Counted from the stretch's first letter, positions 25,381-33,610 are shown. The stretch is DNA of 34,958 nt from an uncultured Brachyspira sp. (GCF_934747485.1 NZ_CAKVGN010000025.1:1-34958), one strand, 5' to 3'. Translations and numbers: made by a program. The notes: generated by a model not told the origin, from the sequence alone.

Positions 25381-26199
25381 TTAATTTGTAAATTTACTAG
25401 TATCAATAGGAAGTTCTAAAACTCTTGAAGCATTAATTAAAGCATTCTCCATAATATCAGAAACGCTCTCTCCCCTAGCCTCTGCCAAAACTTCTGCAGT
25501 ATATGGTATAAAGGCAGGTTCATTAGCTCTTCCTCTCATCTTCTGAGGTGTTAAATATGGAGAATCAGTTTCTATTGTAAACATATCTTTAGGAACATAT
25601 TTAGCAGCCTCTCTCAAAAAATCATTTTTTAAATATGTACAAGAACCAGAAAAAGAAAGTATATATCCCAAATCTAAAGCATTCTTAGCATCTTCCACAT
25701 TTCCGCTAAAACAATGAAATATTCCCCTCTTTGGTATATCTGCCTCTTTAAGTATGCTGAAAGTATCTTTAAAAGCATCTCTGCTGTGAATAAGTATTGG
25801 AAGATCAACATTTTTTGCCGCATTGCATAAAGCACTAAAAAACTTCTTTTGTGCGTCCTTGTTGGAATCATCATGATAATAATCTAATCCTATCTCTCCA
25901 ACAGCATAAATAAGTTTTTTTCTGTTTTCTAAAGTTTTTTTGTTTATAGTTTTTATTTTTAATTCAAAAGCTTTAATAGTGTGTTCATCATTTTCATTAG
26001 CATAGTCTGGATAATAACCCATACTAAAAAATACACCTTCAGCATCTGATAATATATATAAACGCTCATCTATATCGCTAGGGTGAACACCTATGTCTAC
26101 AAAATAATATATTCCAGCCTTGTTTGCTCTCTCTAAAACATCTTTTAAATCTTTAGCCTTTTTTGATATATAAGTAAGATGGCAATGACTGTCTATCAT
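25381..26199 (-). CDS. TatD-family metal-dependent hydrolase (DNase-like)
   Basis: A 272-residue TIM-barrel hydrolase. The metal ligands of the TatD family are all present: HCH at the N-terminus (His5, His7), Glu102 in AVGEIGLDYY, His138 in ILIHSRD, His162 in FHCFSG and Asp212 in ETDSPYLTP. TatD enzymes are 3'-5' exonucleases or related amidohydrolase-fold nucleases; the cellular substrate is not evident here. AGGAG lies 5 nt before the ATG. It follows the HIT gene after 19 nt, so the two are co-transcribed. Confidence 0.93.
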   Translation of the reverse strand: MIDSHCHLTYISKKAKDLKDVLERANKAGIYYFVDIGVHPSDIDERLYILSDAEGVFFSMGYYPDYANENDEHTIKAFELKIKTINKKTLENRKKLIYAVGEIGLDYYHDDSNKDAQKKFFSALCNAAKNVDLPILIHSRDAFKDTFSILKEADIPKRGIFHCFSGNVEDAKNALDLGYILSFSGSCTYLKNDFLREAAKYVPKDMFTIETDSPYLTPQKMRGRANEPAFIPYTAEVLAEARGESVSDIMENALINASRVLELPIDTSKFTN

Positions 26200-26218
26200 A
26201 ATAACTCCTAATTAGTTT

Positions 26219-26548
26219 TTAAAAATTGTCTTTTAAATTCTTTCCGGATAAAACATGAAAATGCAAATGAAATACGCTCTGACCAGCATTCTCTCCGCAA
26301 TTATTAACTATTCTAAAAGATTCCAAATTATTTTCTTTAGCAACCTCTTTAATAGTATCTAACACTTTACCCATCAAATCATTATCTATTTCTGTTATGT
26401 CTTTTAAATGCTTTTTAGGCACAACAAGCAAATGAACATCAGACTTAGGATTTAAATCGTTAAATACAACACAATATTCATTTTCTTTTATAAACTTTGA
26501 AGGTATTTCTCCTTTAACAATCTTACAAAATATGCAATCATTACTCAT
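26219..26548 (-). CDS. HIT-family (HINT-like) nucleotide hydrolase
   Basis: A 109-residue HIT protein of normal size. It starts CIFCKIVKGEIPSK (Cys5 and Cys8, zinc-type CxxC of the HINT branch), has NPKSDVHLLVVPKKH and the catalytic histidine triad HLHFHVL (His94, 96, 98). HINT enzymes hydrolyse purine nucleoside phosphoramidates and aminoacyl-AMP. GGAG is 9 nt upstream of the ATG. It heads a minus-strand run with tatD and two secreted unknowns, and diverges from the ZIP transporter gene. Confidence 0.93.
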   Translation of the reverse strand: MSNDCIFCKIVKGEIPSKFIKENEYCVVFNDLNPKSDVHLLVVPKKHLKDITEIDNDLMGKVLDTIKEVAKENNLESFRIVNNCGENAGQSVFHLHFHVLSGKNLKDNF

Positions 26549-26610
26549 AATATAAAACTCCTATAATTACTAATAAACAAAAAATTATTAATAATTATTA
26601 CTAATTAGTA

Positions 26611-26639
26611 TTGAAAATTAATTTAATAATATATATAAT
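26611..26639 (+). promoter_or_regulatory. Promoter of the ZIP transporter gene
   Basis: TTGAAA at 26611-26616 and a perfect TATAAT at 26634-26639 with 17-nt spacing, followed by the ribosome binding site AAAGGCGG and the ATG at 26677. No obvious Zur- or Fur-type dyad was recognised. Confidence 0.75.
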
Positions 26640-26676
26640 TATAAAATAAAAACAAAAAAAATAAAAGGCGGTAACA

Positions 26677-27483
26677 ATGATAGAGAATGCATCACCAGTT
26701 GTTTTAGCATTATTTGGCGGGGGGATTACATTTGCTTTTACAGCACTTGGAGCAGGATTAGTATTTTTCTTTGTATCTGAAATAAAACCCAAATTATTAG
26801 CTACTATGTATGGTTTTGCAGGCGGAGTAATGACTGCTGCTAGTTTTTGGTCTTTGCTTGCTCCATCTATAGAGCTATCAGAAAACACTAACTTACCAAA
26901 TTGGCTTATACCTGTTGGAGGTTTTTTATTTGGTGCATTTTTTATATGGGTATTAGATAAATCGTTACCGCATATGCATATAGTTAATGGTCATGAAGAG
27001 ACCGAAGGAGCTAAAGTAAAACTATCAAAAAGCATATTATTATTTTTAGCTATTACATTACACAATATACCAGAAGGTTTAGCTGTAGGTGTAACATTTG
27101 GAGCTTTTTCTATAGGAGACAGCGGGGTAAGTTTCAATGCTGCTTTGGCTTTAGCACTTGGTATAGGTCTTCAAAACTTCCCAGAGGGGGCTGCTGTTTC
27201 TCTGCCTCTTAAAAGCACAGGAGTTTCAAAATCAAAATCTTTTTTACTTGGGGCAATATCAGGAATAGTAGAGCCTATTGCTGCGGTTATAGGTGCTATT
27301 GCTGTTACTAAACTTACACTGATACTTCCTATAGCATTGTCGTTTTCTGCAGGTGCTATGATATATGTTGTTATAGAAGAATTGGTTCCAGAAGCTGTTG
27401 CCGAAGAGCATAATCACTTTGGAGTATTTGGCTTTATATTCGGTTTTGCTATAATGATGGTTTTAGACGTTGCTTTGGGATAA
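26677..27483 (+). CDS. ZIP-family divalent metal transporter (ZupT/GufA-like)
   Basis: A 268-residue membrane protein with about eight hydrophobic segments. Metal-binding motifs of the ZIP family are present: HNIPEGLAVG (129-138) in the fourth segment and QNFPEGAAVSLP (about 166-177) in the fifth, plus a His-containing loop PHMHIVNGHEE (98-108) between the third and fourth segments. ZIP proteins import Zn, Fe or Mn into the cytoplasm; the metal cannot be told from sequence. It is monocistronic with a strong promoter and AAAGGCGG ribosome binding site. Hairpin repeats follow directly after the gene and may also act as its terminator. Confidence 0.93.
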   Translation: MIENASPVVLALFGGGITFAFTALGAGLVFFFVSEIKPKLLATMYGFAGGVMTAASFWSLLAPSIELSENTNLPNWLIPVGGFLFGAFFIWVLDKSLPHMHIVNGHEETEGAKVKLSKSILLFLAITLHNIPEGLAVGVTFGAFSIGDSGVSFNAALALALGIGLQNFPEGAAVSLPLKSTGVSKSKSFLLGAISGIVEPIAAVIGAIAVTKLTLILPIALSFSAGAMIYVVIEELVPEAVAEEHNHFGVFGFIFGFAIMMVLDVALG

Positions 27484-27536
27484 AATAGCTAAACAATTAT
27501 ATTTTATCAATTTATATATTTTTACAAAAGTGTTAT

Positions 27537-27750
27537 CAACTTTTTCCCGCCTTCGCTTTGCGGACTTCGTCAAAAAGTTGCAAAAAACGCAAGTACTATA
27601 ACTTTGCATATTTTGAATATGTATAAACTATATTGTAATACCAACATTTCAAGCTAAAAAATGCAGCCTTTTTGGTTCTTTGTGGCACGCCGCAAGGGCA
27701 CTTCCTTAGGTCGCAAAAGAACTGGGGGGCGGGGCAAAGCCCTGCAAATA
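27537..27750. repeat. Modular hairpin repeat element (member C)
   Basis: First of two elements filling the 630-nt gap 27484-28113. The left module has a 9-bp perfect arm pair CAACTTTTT (27537-27545) and AAAAAGTTG (27572-27580), an inner CCGC/GCGG pair and GACTTCGTC. The AT-rich middle resembles that of member B. The right module (27661-27750) contains GGTTCTTTGT paired loosely with GCAAAAGAAC, the segment ACTTCCTTAGGTCGC (the reverse of a segment in member B), and a G-rich end ending GGCAAAGCCCTGCAAATA that matches the start of member A in reverse. No gene is visible. Confidence 0.82.
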
Positions 27751-27810
27751 ATTAAAATAAAAGAGTCAAAAATTTTTAATATATATTAAAAATTTTATTT
27801 TCTATAATTT

Positions 27811-28065
27811 TTGGTTGTTCTTTTTCCCGCAGCTCGCAGTGCGGACTTCGTCAAAAGAACCAAAAAGTGCAAGTAAAAAAATGATACTAAATCATATTAA
27901 TTATGATTTATATTTAATTAAAGTATTTTATTTATACTAAAAATATACTCTTTTTGTTTCTTTGTTCCAATACAGTAAGGACTCCATTTAGTCGCCCTGA
28001 AGGACTCCCTTCGGTCGTAGAAAAATACGGGAGTTACAAAGTGTTCACAGAGCTTGAACAAAGCC
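27811..28065. repeat. Modular hairpin repeat element (member D)
   Basis: Second element of the gap. The left module (27811-27873) runs TTGGTTGTTCTTTTTCCCGC, a short core, TGCGGACTTCGTC and AAAAGAACCAAAAAGTGCAAG, nearly identical at both ends to the left module of member B. The AT-rich middle differs from B and C. The right module (27950-28065) has GACTCCCTTCGGTCG, similar to the ACTTCCTTAGGTCGC of member C, and closes with TTGTTC...GAACAA-type complementarity. It lies just 3' of lptB (minus strand). No gene is visible. Confidence 0.8.
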
Positions 28066-28113
28066 ATTACAAATAAAAAACTAACAATTAAAAATAAATT
28101 GTTTAAGCTTATA

Positions 28114-28941
28114 TCACATACTGAAAGATTCGCCTAAGTAAATCTTACGTGCCAAAGGATTCGCTATAATCTCTTCAGGGCTTCCTTGAACTAATATTTT
28201 ACCATTACCCATTATGTATGCCCTATCTGTAATTCTTAAAGTTTCACGTACATTGTGGTCGGTTATTAATATGCCAAGACCTTTTTCTTTTAATGAAGCT
28301 ATGATATTCTGTATATCAATAACCGCTATAGGGTCAACTCCTGCAAATGGCTCGTCCAATAAAATAAATTTAGGGTTTACAGTTAATGCTCTTGCTATCT
28401 CGCATCTTCTTCTCTCGCCGCCTGAAAGAGTGTATCCTCTTTGTTTTCTTACATGTGTGATATTAAACTCTTCCAATAATCTATCTGTAATATCCATTCT
28501 ATCTTTCTGAGTTAAAGCATCATTGTATTCTAATATAGAAAGCAAATTATCCTCAACAGAAAGTTTTCTAAAAATAGAAGCCTCTTGCGGTAAATAACCT
28601 ATGCCAAGCTGAGCACGCTGATACATATGAAGATTAGTAATATCCAAATCATTTAAATAAATATTGCCTTTAGTAGCTGTAACAAAACCAACTGTAATAT
28701 AAAAACTCGTAGTCTTTCCCGCACCATTAGGTCCTAAAAGTCCAACTACTTCGCCTTGTTTTACACTATAAGAAATATCTTCTATTATTTTTCTTTTGCC
28801 GTAAAATTTAGTTAAGCTTACAGCCCTTATCTCTGAAGGATTTTCTTTATCATAATTAAAAAAGTTATCTGCAGTAACTCTATTTGCAGAGGGTATATCC
28901 TTATCTTTCTTTTTAAAAATATTTAAAAACTTATGAAACAT
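28114..28941 (-). CDS. lptB: LPS/LOS export ABC transporter ATPase LptB
   Basis: A 275-residue ABC ATPase. Walker A is LGPNGAGKTT (69-78), the signature is LSGGERRRCEIARAL, Walker B is FILLDEPFAGVDP, and the H-loop is ITDHNVRETL. The combination YLPQEASIFRKLSVEDN, GERRRCEIAR and ITDHNVRETL is diagnostic of LptB, which powers lipopolysaccharide extraction from the inner membrane with LptFG. About 35 extra residues precede the core compared with E. coli LptB. It starts 27 nt after the ferritin stop and may be co-transcribed with it; no other lpt gene is nearby. A repeat element lies just beyond its stop. Confidence 0.93.
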   Translation of the reverse strand: MFHKFLNIFKKKDKDIPSANRVTADNFFNYDKENPSEIRAVSLTKFYGKRKIIEDISYSVKQGEVVGLLGPNGAGKTTSFYITVGFVTATKGNIYLNDLDITNLHMYQRAQLGIGYLPQEASIFRKLSVEDNLLSILEYNDALTQKDRMDITDRLLEEFNITHVRKQRGYTLSGGERRRCEIARALTVNPKFILLDEPFAGVDPIAVIDIQNIIASLKEKGLGILITDHNVRETLRITDRAYIMGNGKILVQGSPEEIIANPLARKIYLGESFSM

Positions 28942-28968
28942 ATACCCTCACCTTAATCATTATTTTAT

Positions 28969-29505
28969 TTATTGTTCATCAGAAGAAGCAGAATGTTTTT
29001 TAGAATCAAAATCTGCCATAATACCGTCAAATGTATAGAGGTCTCTTCCTTCTAATTTTCCGTTTCCAAGCATTTTTATCTTGCTAAGTATTTCATTAAA
29101 TAGCTCTTCTTCTTCTAACTGCTCTTGTATAAACCAATCTAAAAACCTTACCGTAATATGGTCTTTACTTTCCATAGCCTTACCAACTAATTCATTAATA
29201 CAAGAAGTAACATACTCTTCATGTTTTAATACAGCTTTAAATAAATCCTCTACAGAATTAAAACTGCTTTGCGGTGCTTTCATCTCTGTAATAATAGCCT
29301 GTCCGCCAACTTTATTAATAAAATCTCTAAACTTTTCAAAGTGAGTTGTTTCTTCTTTGAAATGACCATATAAAAATTGACTGCATCCTTTTAAGCCCTC
29401 TTTATCGCACCAGCCTGCCATATTAAAATAAAGACTCGCAGAATAAAGCTCTTTGTTTAACTGTTCATTTAATAATTTAATTATATCTTCTTTTATTATA
29501 GACAT
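28969..29505 (-). CDS. ftnA: Ferritin (FtnA-type)
   Basis: A 178-residue non-haem ferritin. Ferroxidase-centre residues match bacterial FtnA: Glu19 in NKELYSASLYF, Glu52 and His55 in KEETTHFEKF, Glu96/97 in KHEEYVT, and the Gln128-Glu132 stretch in FIQEQLEEEEL. It stores iron as a 24-mer shell in the cytoplasm and limits Fenton chemistry. AGGAG lies 7 nt before the ATG and a promoter with 17-nt spacing precedes it. It diverges from lexA across a shared 141-nt region and is followed by lptB. Confidence 0.95.
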   Translation of the reverse strand: MSIIKEDIIKLLNEQLNKELYSASLYFNMAGWCDKEGLKGCSQFLYGHFKEETTHFEKFRDFINKVGGQAIITEMKAPQSSFNSVEDLFKAVLKHEEYVTSCINELVGKAMESKDHITVRFLDWFIQEQLEEEELFNEILSKIKMLGNGKLEGRDLYTFDGIMADFDSKKHSASSDEQ

Positions 29506-29526
29506 AGAATAACTCCTATTTAAAAT

Positions 29527-29555
29527 ATTGTATAATATTATAACAAATATATCAA
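29527..29555 (-). promoter_or_regulatory. Ferritin promoter
   Basis: Minus-strand TTGATA (29555-29550) and TACAAT (29532-29527) with 17-nt spacing, about 22 nt before the ferritin ATG. A TATAAT-containing stretch overlaps the spacer, so the exact -10 is not fully certain. The lexA promoter lies back to back about 30 nt away. Confidence 0.6.
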
Positions 29556-29582
29556 GAAAATGTTATTTTTAATTTATAAATA

Positions 29583-29623
29583 TTGACATCATATTTTTGT
29601 ATAGTATAATAATAAATATTATA
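29583..29623 (+). promoter_or_regulatory. lexA promoter with candidate operator
   Basis: Perfect consensus hexamers TTGACA (29583-29588) and TATAAT (29605-29610) with 16-nt spacing. A 7-bp inverted repeat, TATAATA (29605-29611) and TATTATA (29617-29623), covers the -10 and likely start site and is a candidate for autoregulation by LexA. It is composed only of A and T, so it could be chance. Confidence 0.7.
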
Positions 29624-29646
29624 ATAATATATATGAGGTGTCTAAT

Positions 29647-30267
29647 ATGACAGAATTAACAGACAAGCAAAAGCATATATTAAATTTTTTGCAAAAGTTC
29701 ATGAATGAAAATGGATACCCTCCAACAGTAAAAGAAATAATGGTTCATTTTAATTTTGCCTCTCCAACAGCCGTAACAACACATCTAACAGCATTAGAAA
29801 AAAAAGGTTATGTAAAAAAAACAGGCAAAAGAGCAAGAGGAAGCGTGCCTATAGATTCAAAGAAAGATAATCTCATTAGAATACCTTTGCTTACAAATGA
29901 GGTTAAGGCTGGTCTTTTGATGGATGTTTCTGATGAATCTTATGAAGACTTTTTCCCATTGCCAGAATCTATAGCTCAAAATGAAAACAATTTTCTAATG
30001 AAAGTAAAAGGCGATTCTATGATAGATGCACATATAAAAGAAGGCGATATGGTTTTAGTTAATCCTTCAAACATAGAGCCTCAAAACGGAGATATAGTAG
30101 TAGCTAAAATAGATGATAATGGCGATGAAGAGATAACTATTAAAAGATTTTTTAAAGAGAAAGACTGCATAAAATTAGTTGCTGAAAATAAAGAATATCC
30201 TCCTATCATACAAGAAAAAGTTTCTATAGTAGGTAAAGTAGTTGGACTAATAAGATTAAAAATATAA
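29647..30267 (+). CDS. lexA: SOS repressor LexA
   Basis: A 206-residue LexA. The N-terminal winged helix (1-65) reads LTDKQKHILNFLQKFMNENGYPPTVKEI, then SPTAVTTHLTALEKKGYV. The self-cleavage site is Ala88-Gly89 in EVKAGLL, with catalytic Ser124 (GDSM) and Lys166 (TIKRF), all in normal spacing. It represses DNA-damage genes until RecA triggers its cleavage. The start is taken as ATG at 29647, because GAGGTG at 29635-29640 is an ideal ribosome binding site; a GTG three codons earlier lies inside that site. The promoter is a near-perfect consensus, as expected for a gene held down by repression. Confidence 0.96.
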   Translation: MTELTDKQKHILNFLQKFMNENGYPPTVKEIMVHFNFASPTAVTTHLTALEKKGYVKKTGKRARGSVPIDSKKDNLIRIPLLTNEVKAGLLMDVSDESYEDFFPLPESIAQNENNFLMKVKGDSMIDAHIKEGDMVLVNPSNIEPQNGDIVVAKIDDNGDEEITIKRFFKEKDCIKLVAENKEYPPIIQEKVSIVGKVVGLIRLKI

Positions 30268-30270
30268 AAA

Positions 30271-30302
30271 AAAGAGGCTCCTTTTTATAAAGAAGTCTCT
30301 TT
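30271..30302. terminator. Bidirectional terminator between lexA and the MglB-like gene
   Basis: A 14-bp stem with one mismatch and one G-T pair, AAAGAGGCTCCTTT (30271-30284) and AAAGAAGTCTCTTT (30289-30302), loop TTAT. A residues precede it and TT-rich sequence lies at the end, so it can serve both lexA (plus) and the convergent minus-strand gene ending at 30321. Confidence 0.85.
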
Positions 30303-30320
30303 AAAAATTCTTATAAATAT

Positions 30321-31352
30321 TTACTTATAAGCATCCATAGCATCATCTACATTTTCTATAGTTATAGCCTTATATGGAACCCTCACTGCTTTTACTTCAT
30401 CTAAAGTATAACCAGTTCCATCAACTACATCTTTATCATTTACAACATTCATAACCATATCAACTATAGCCTTAGCCTGATCTTTAGGGCTTTGTAATAC
30501 CGTACCAAGTATAGCACTTTTCTTTATCTCTTCTATAACTTCCGGTATAGCATCAACTCCCACTATTGCTATAAATTTATTATTATCGCCTATATTATAA
30601 CCTTCTTTTTGTATAGATTTTAAAGCTCCCAAAGCCATAGCATCATTATTAGAGAAAATAAACTCAATATTGTTCTCATGTTTTTTTATCCAAGCGTCCA
30701 TTAAGGTTTGTGCCTGAAGTATATCCCAATTAGCATTATTCATCTCTAATTCTTCTAATATTATTCCATTTTCTTCTAATACAGCCTTAACTCTCTCAGT
30801 TCTTCCCTCAGCATCTGGGTGCCCCTCTTCTCCTTTAAGTAAAACATACTGCAATTTGCCGTCTTTGTTTTTATCTAAAGAAGCATTTGAAAGCCAAGCA
30901 TTCAACACTATCTCACCCTGCATATCTCCAGACTCCACACTCCTAGTACCAACATACCAAACCTTATCATAACTCAACAAATCTTCTTTTTTAGGCTCTT
31001 TATTGAAAAATATTACAGGTATATTAGAAGGCTTTACTTTCTCTATCACCAAATTAGCAGCTAAAGGATCAACCAAATTAATAGCAAGAGCATCAACATT
31101 TCTCTGTATAGCGGCATCTATTTGGTCATGCTGCTTAACTTGGTCATTCTCAGCATCAGACATAGTAAACTTTACATTGCCAGACTTTAAAAAACTTTCA
31201 ATATTCCTTCTCATAAATGAAATAAAACTATCATCATATCTATATATAGCAACAGCAACATCTATTGTCTTATCAGACTTATCAACCTTATTTGATGAAC
31301 AACTCGATAAAATAGATAAAAATAATAGCAATGAAAAAATAAACTTGCTCAT
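30321..31352 (-). CDS. mglB: Galactose/glucose-binding lipoprotein MglB
   Basis: A 343-residue lipoprotein (lipobox LSSC, Cys18) with a sugar-binding periplasmic fold closely like E. coli MglB. Residues matching the glucose/galactose pocket are Asp41, Phe43, Asn117, His178, Asp180, Arg184, Trp209, Asn236 and Asp267; the tenth (Asn256 in E. coli) is Gln287. The calcium loop DKNKDGKLQ (160-168) and Glu230 are retained. It should deliver glucose/galactose to an Mgl-type ABC importer and possibly to chemoreceptors, but no MglA/MglC genes are in the window. AGGAG lies 7-8 nt upstream. It follows a diverged paralogue after 29 nt. Confidence 0.92.
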   Translation of the reverse strand: MSKFIFSLLLFLSILSSCSSNKVDKSDKTIDVAVAIYRYDDSFISFMRRNIESFLKSGNVKFTMSDAENDQVKQHDQIDAAIQRNVDALAINLVDPLAANLVIEKVKPSNIPVIFFNKEPKKEDLLSYDKVWYVGTRSVESGDMQGEIVLNAWLSNASLDKNKDGKLQYVLLKGEEGHPDAEGRTERVKAVLEENGIILEELEMNNANWDILQAQTLMDAWIKKHENNIEFIFSNNDAMALGALKSIQKEGYNIGDNNKFIAIVGVDAIPEVIEEIKKSAILGTVLQSPKDQAKAIVDMVMNVVNDKDVVDGTGYTLDEVKAVRVPYKAITIENVDDAMDAYK

Positions 31353-31381
31353 AAAATTACTCCTATTTTTTAATAAATATA

Positions 31382-32404
31382 TTATTTATAAATTTCAATA
31401 GCCCTATCCAAATTAAACATCGTTATAGGTATATAAGGCACAAAAATATATTTATTATTATCAAAACTCAAAGTTGTGCCGTCTAACGGAGATTTATTAT
31501 TTATTATATTTAATGAAACCTTAGATAAAACTTCAGCCTGTGTAGAAGGGTTTTGCATTACTGTAGCAAATACAGAATAGTTTTTTATTTCTTTTAAATA
31601 TTCCGGTATGCCTCCAATCCCAACTATTGGTATATAATTAAGCATTCTGCTGTTGTTATTAAACCCAAATTTCTTAATAGAATCTAATGCCCCCAAAGCC
31701 ATATTATCATCATTAGAAATAATATATTCTATTTTCTGGGAATATTTAGCCATCAATTTATCCATTTCTATAGAAGCTGTTTTTCTATTCTCAAAAGCAT
31801 AAACCTCTGCTAATATATCAAGTTTAATATTATTATTTTTTAAATAATCTTTCATATATTGAGTTCTATTCTCACTCTCAAAACTATTAGTTCTGCCTTT
31901 TATTATTATGCATTGAATCTTTCCGTCTTCATTCTTATCCCAATTAGCATGCGACTTCCAGCTGTCTGCTATAACTCTCCCCTGTGCTGTACCTGCATTT
32001 TCACTGCTTCCCCCAATATACCAAACATTATTATAACTATTAAGAGCTGCTGAATCCGGCTCTCTATTAAAAAAAATAATAGGTATATTTCTAACGCTAA
32101 CTTTATTTATTATAGTTTGAGCATAGCTTTCATTTACTAAATTAATTGCTATGAGATTAACTTTTTTATTTAAAAATATTTCTATTTGGTCATTTTGTGT
32201 TACTTGACTATTATGAGAGTTTACTATAGTTAGAGAAGCTTTATTTCCAATATTTTTTTCTATATAACTTTTTAAATATTGCGTATAGTCATCATCGAAT
32301 CTAAACAAAGCCATGCCTATAGTGTTTTTTTTATTTTGTGTAAATATTAGAAAAGAAAATGATATAAATAATAAAATAACAAAAGTTAATACTCGCCTAA
32401 ACAT
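31382..32404 (-). CDS. Diverged MglB-like periplasmic binding protein, no lipobox
   Basis: A 340-residue paralogue of the next gene. The N-terminus is an ordinary hydrophobic signal (about 1-23) without a lipobox cysteine, so it is either free in the periplasm or membrane-anchored. The fold and the calcium loop (DKNEDGKIQ, 156-164; Glu226) are conserved, but most sugar-contacting positions of MglB are changed: His to Ser174, Asp to Glu176, Trp to Glu205, Asn to Asp232 and Asp to Gly264. Asp38, Asn113 and Arg180 remain. It probably binds a different ligand or acts as a sensor; this is inference. GAGGT lies 5 nt before the ATG. Confidence 0.88.
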   Translation of the reverse strand: MFRRVLTFVILLFISFSFLIFTQNKKNTIGMALFRFDDDYTQYLKSYIEKNIGNKASLTIVNSHNSQVTQNDQIEIFLNKKVNLIAINLVNESYAQTIINKVSVRNIPIIFFNREPDSAALNSYNNVWYIGGSSENAGTAQGRVIADSWKSHANWDKNEDGKIQCIIIKGRTNSFESENRTQYMKDYLKNNNIKLDILAEVYAFENRKTASIEMDKLMAKYSQKIEYIISNDDNMALGALDSIKKFGFNNNSRMLNYIPIVGIGGIPEYLKEIKNYSVFATVMQNPSTQAEVLSKVSLNIINNKSPLDGTTLSFDNNKYIFVPYIPITMFNLDRAIEIYK

Positions 32405-32457
32405 AAATACCTCAATTTAATTATAGTTAAATATGTTTTTATTGTCAAGACAAACTA

Positions 32458-33420
32458 TTACCAAGTTTCTTTAATTTTTTTAAGTATATCTTCTGTTAAT
32501 TTAATAGTATTTACATCGTTTTCTACAGATACAAATCTTTTATCTTTGCCTAATATACAATTAGCAAAATGCTCATCTTCCAATTTTAATGGATTATCTC
32601 TGTGAATAAATACCCTTTCAATAATGGATTCTTGGGTGTAATTAATTCCTATAGAAGTTTTTATTTTACTCTCGCTGCTTGCTTGCCTATGTATTGTAAT
32701 ATCTTGTGTGGCATAATCTAATATAAAATAAGCATCTTCTGTACTTATAGCCAAAGTTCTAATTTTCTCTTGTGTGATTCTGCTTGCACTTATTGTTGCT
32801 ATAGTTTCATCTTCAAACTCTAATAAAGCACTTGCAATATCTTCGTTGTTTGTTCTCACTCTCTTTCCGCTTGCAGAGAACCTTATAACAGGCTTTTTTA
32901 CAAGAGAAGTTACTATATCTAAATCATGAATCATTATATCAAATACAACACCAACATCTGTAATACGAGGTGTAAATGGTGCTAATCTTCTTGCTTCTAT
33001 TAAATATGGTTTTTCTATTATATGATGAAGCTCTTGAACTGCTCCATTAAATCTTTCAACGTGCCCTACTTGAAGTATAACATTTTTTTTATTTACTATC
33101 TCTTGTAATTCTTTAGCTTGTGCATAAGTTTCTGTCATTGGCTTTTCTACCAATACATGCTTACCCTTTTCTAAAGCTTTCTTTGCTATTTCAAAATGAA
33201 ACTTTGTTGGGCTTGCTATTATTACTGCATCTGAATTATCTATAGCTTCATCTAAACTTTTAAATTTATCAATATTATATTTATTAGATACTTCATTAAG
33301 ATGATTTTCATCGGCATCATATATACCTGTTAAATTAATGCTGTTTATTTGACTTATTACATTGAGGTGAAATTGCCCCATTCTGCCTACGCCTATAAGT
33401 GAAATATTTACTTTATCCAT
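32458..33420 (-). CDS. Gfo/Idh/MocA-family oxidoreductase
   Basis: A 320-residue NAD(P)-dependent dehydrogenase of the inositol/sugar dehydrogenase family. The Rossmann motif is ISLIGVGRMGQFH (about 6-18), followed by the typical ASPTKFHFEIAKKALEKGKHVLVEKPM with the catalytic Glu-Lys-Pro, then VGHVERFNGAV and MIHDLDIV. The substrate (sugar, inositol or amino-sugar) cannot be told. It is the first gene before the two MglB-like genes, 53 nt upstream, so a link to sugar use is plausible but not shown. A TTGAAT-N16-TATAAT promoter precedes it. Confidence 0.9.
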   Translation of the reverse strand: MDKVNISLIGVGRMGQFHLNVISQINSINLTGIYDADENHLNEVSNKYNIDKFKSLDEAIDNSDAVIIASPTKFHFEIAKKALEKGKHVLVEKPMTETYAQAKELQEIVNKKNVILQVGHVERFNGAVQELHHIIEKPYLIEARRLAPFTPRITDVGVVFDIMIHDLDIVTSLVKKPVIRFSASGKRVRTNNEDIASALLEFEDETIATISASRITQEKIRTLAISTEDAYFILDYATQDITIHRQASSESKIKTSIGINYTQESIIERVFIHRDNPLKLEDEHFANCILGKDKRFVSVENDVNTIKLTEDILKKIKETW

Positions 33421-33462
33421 TATAATAATATCCTTCTATATTCAAAAAATTAAACTCTAACG

Positions 33463-33490
33463 ATTATAATTATAATATAACAAAATTCAA
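33463..33490 (-). promoter_or_regulatory. Promoter of the oxidoreductase-MglB genes
   Basis: Minus-strand TTGAAT (33490-33485) and TATAAT (33468-33463) with 16-nt spacing, about 43 nt before the ATG. An alternative -35 (TTGTTA) lies slightly upstream and would need a different -10. The same 190-nt intergenic region must hold the aroC promoter, for which I see only weak candidates. Confidence 0.6.
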
Positions 33491-33610
33491 TAACAAATTA
33501 ATATTTTATTTAATAATAATTGATTGTACAAACATTCAATATTTTAATATAGAAAGTTTATAAAAAATAATATATACTAATAAAAATTTAATTTTAGGAA
33601 TATAAAAATA

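Noticed and set aside
23579..28065. Hairpin repeats as a CRISPR array or tRNA-like genes
   Set aside because: Units are far apart, differ in orientation and length, have no regular spacers, and do not fold as cloverleafs.
29638..29646. GTG start for lexA three codons upstream
   Set aside because: The GTG is part of the GAGGTG ribosome binding site for the ATG at 29647, and LexA proteins commonly begin at about this position.
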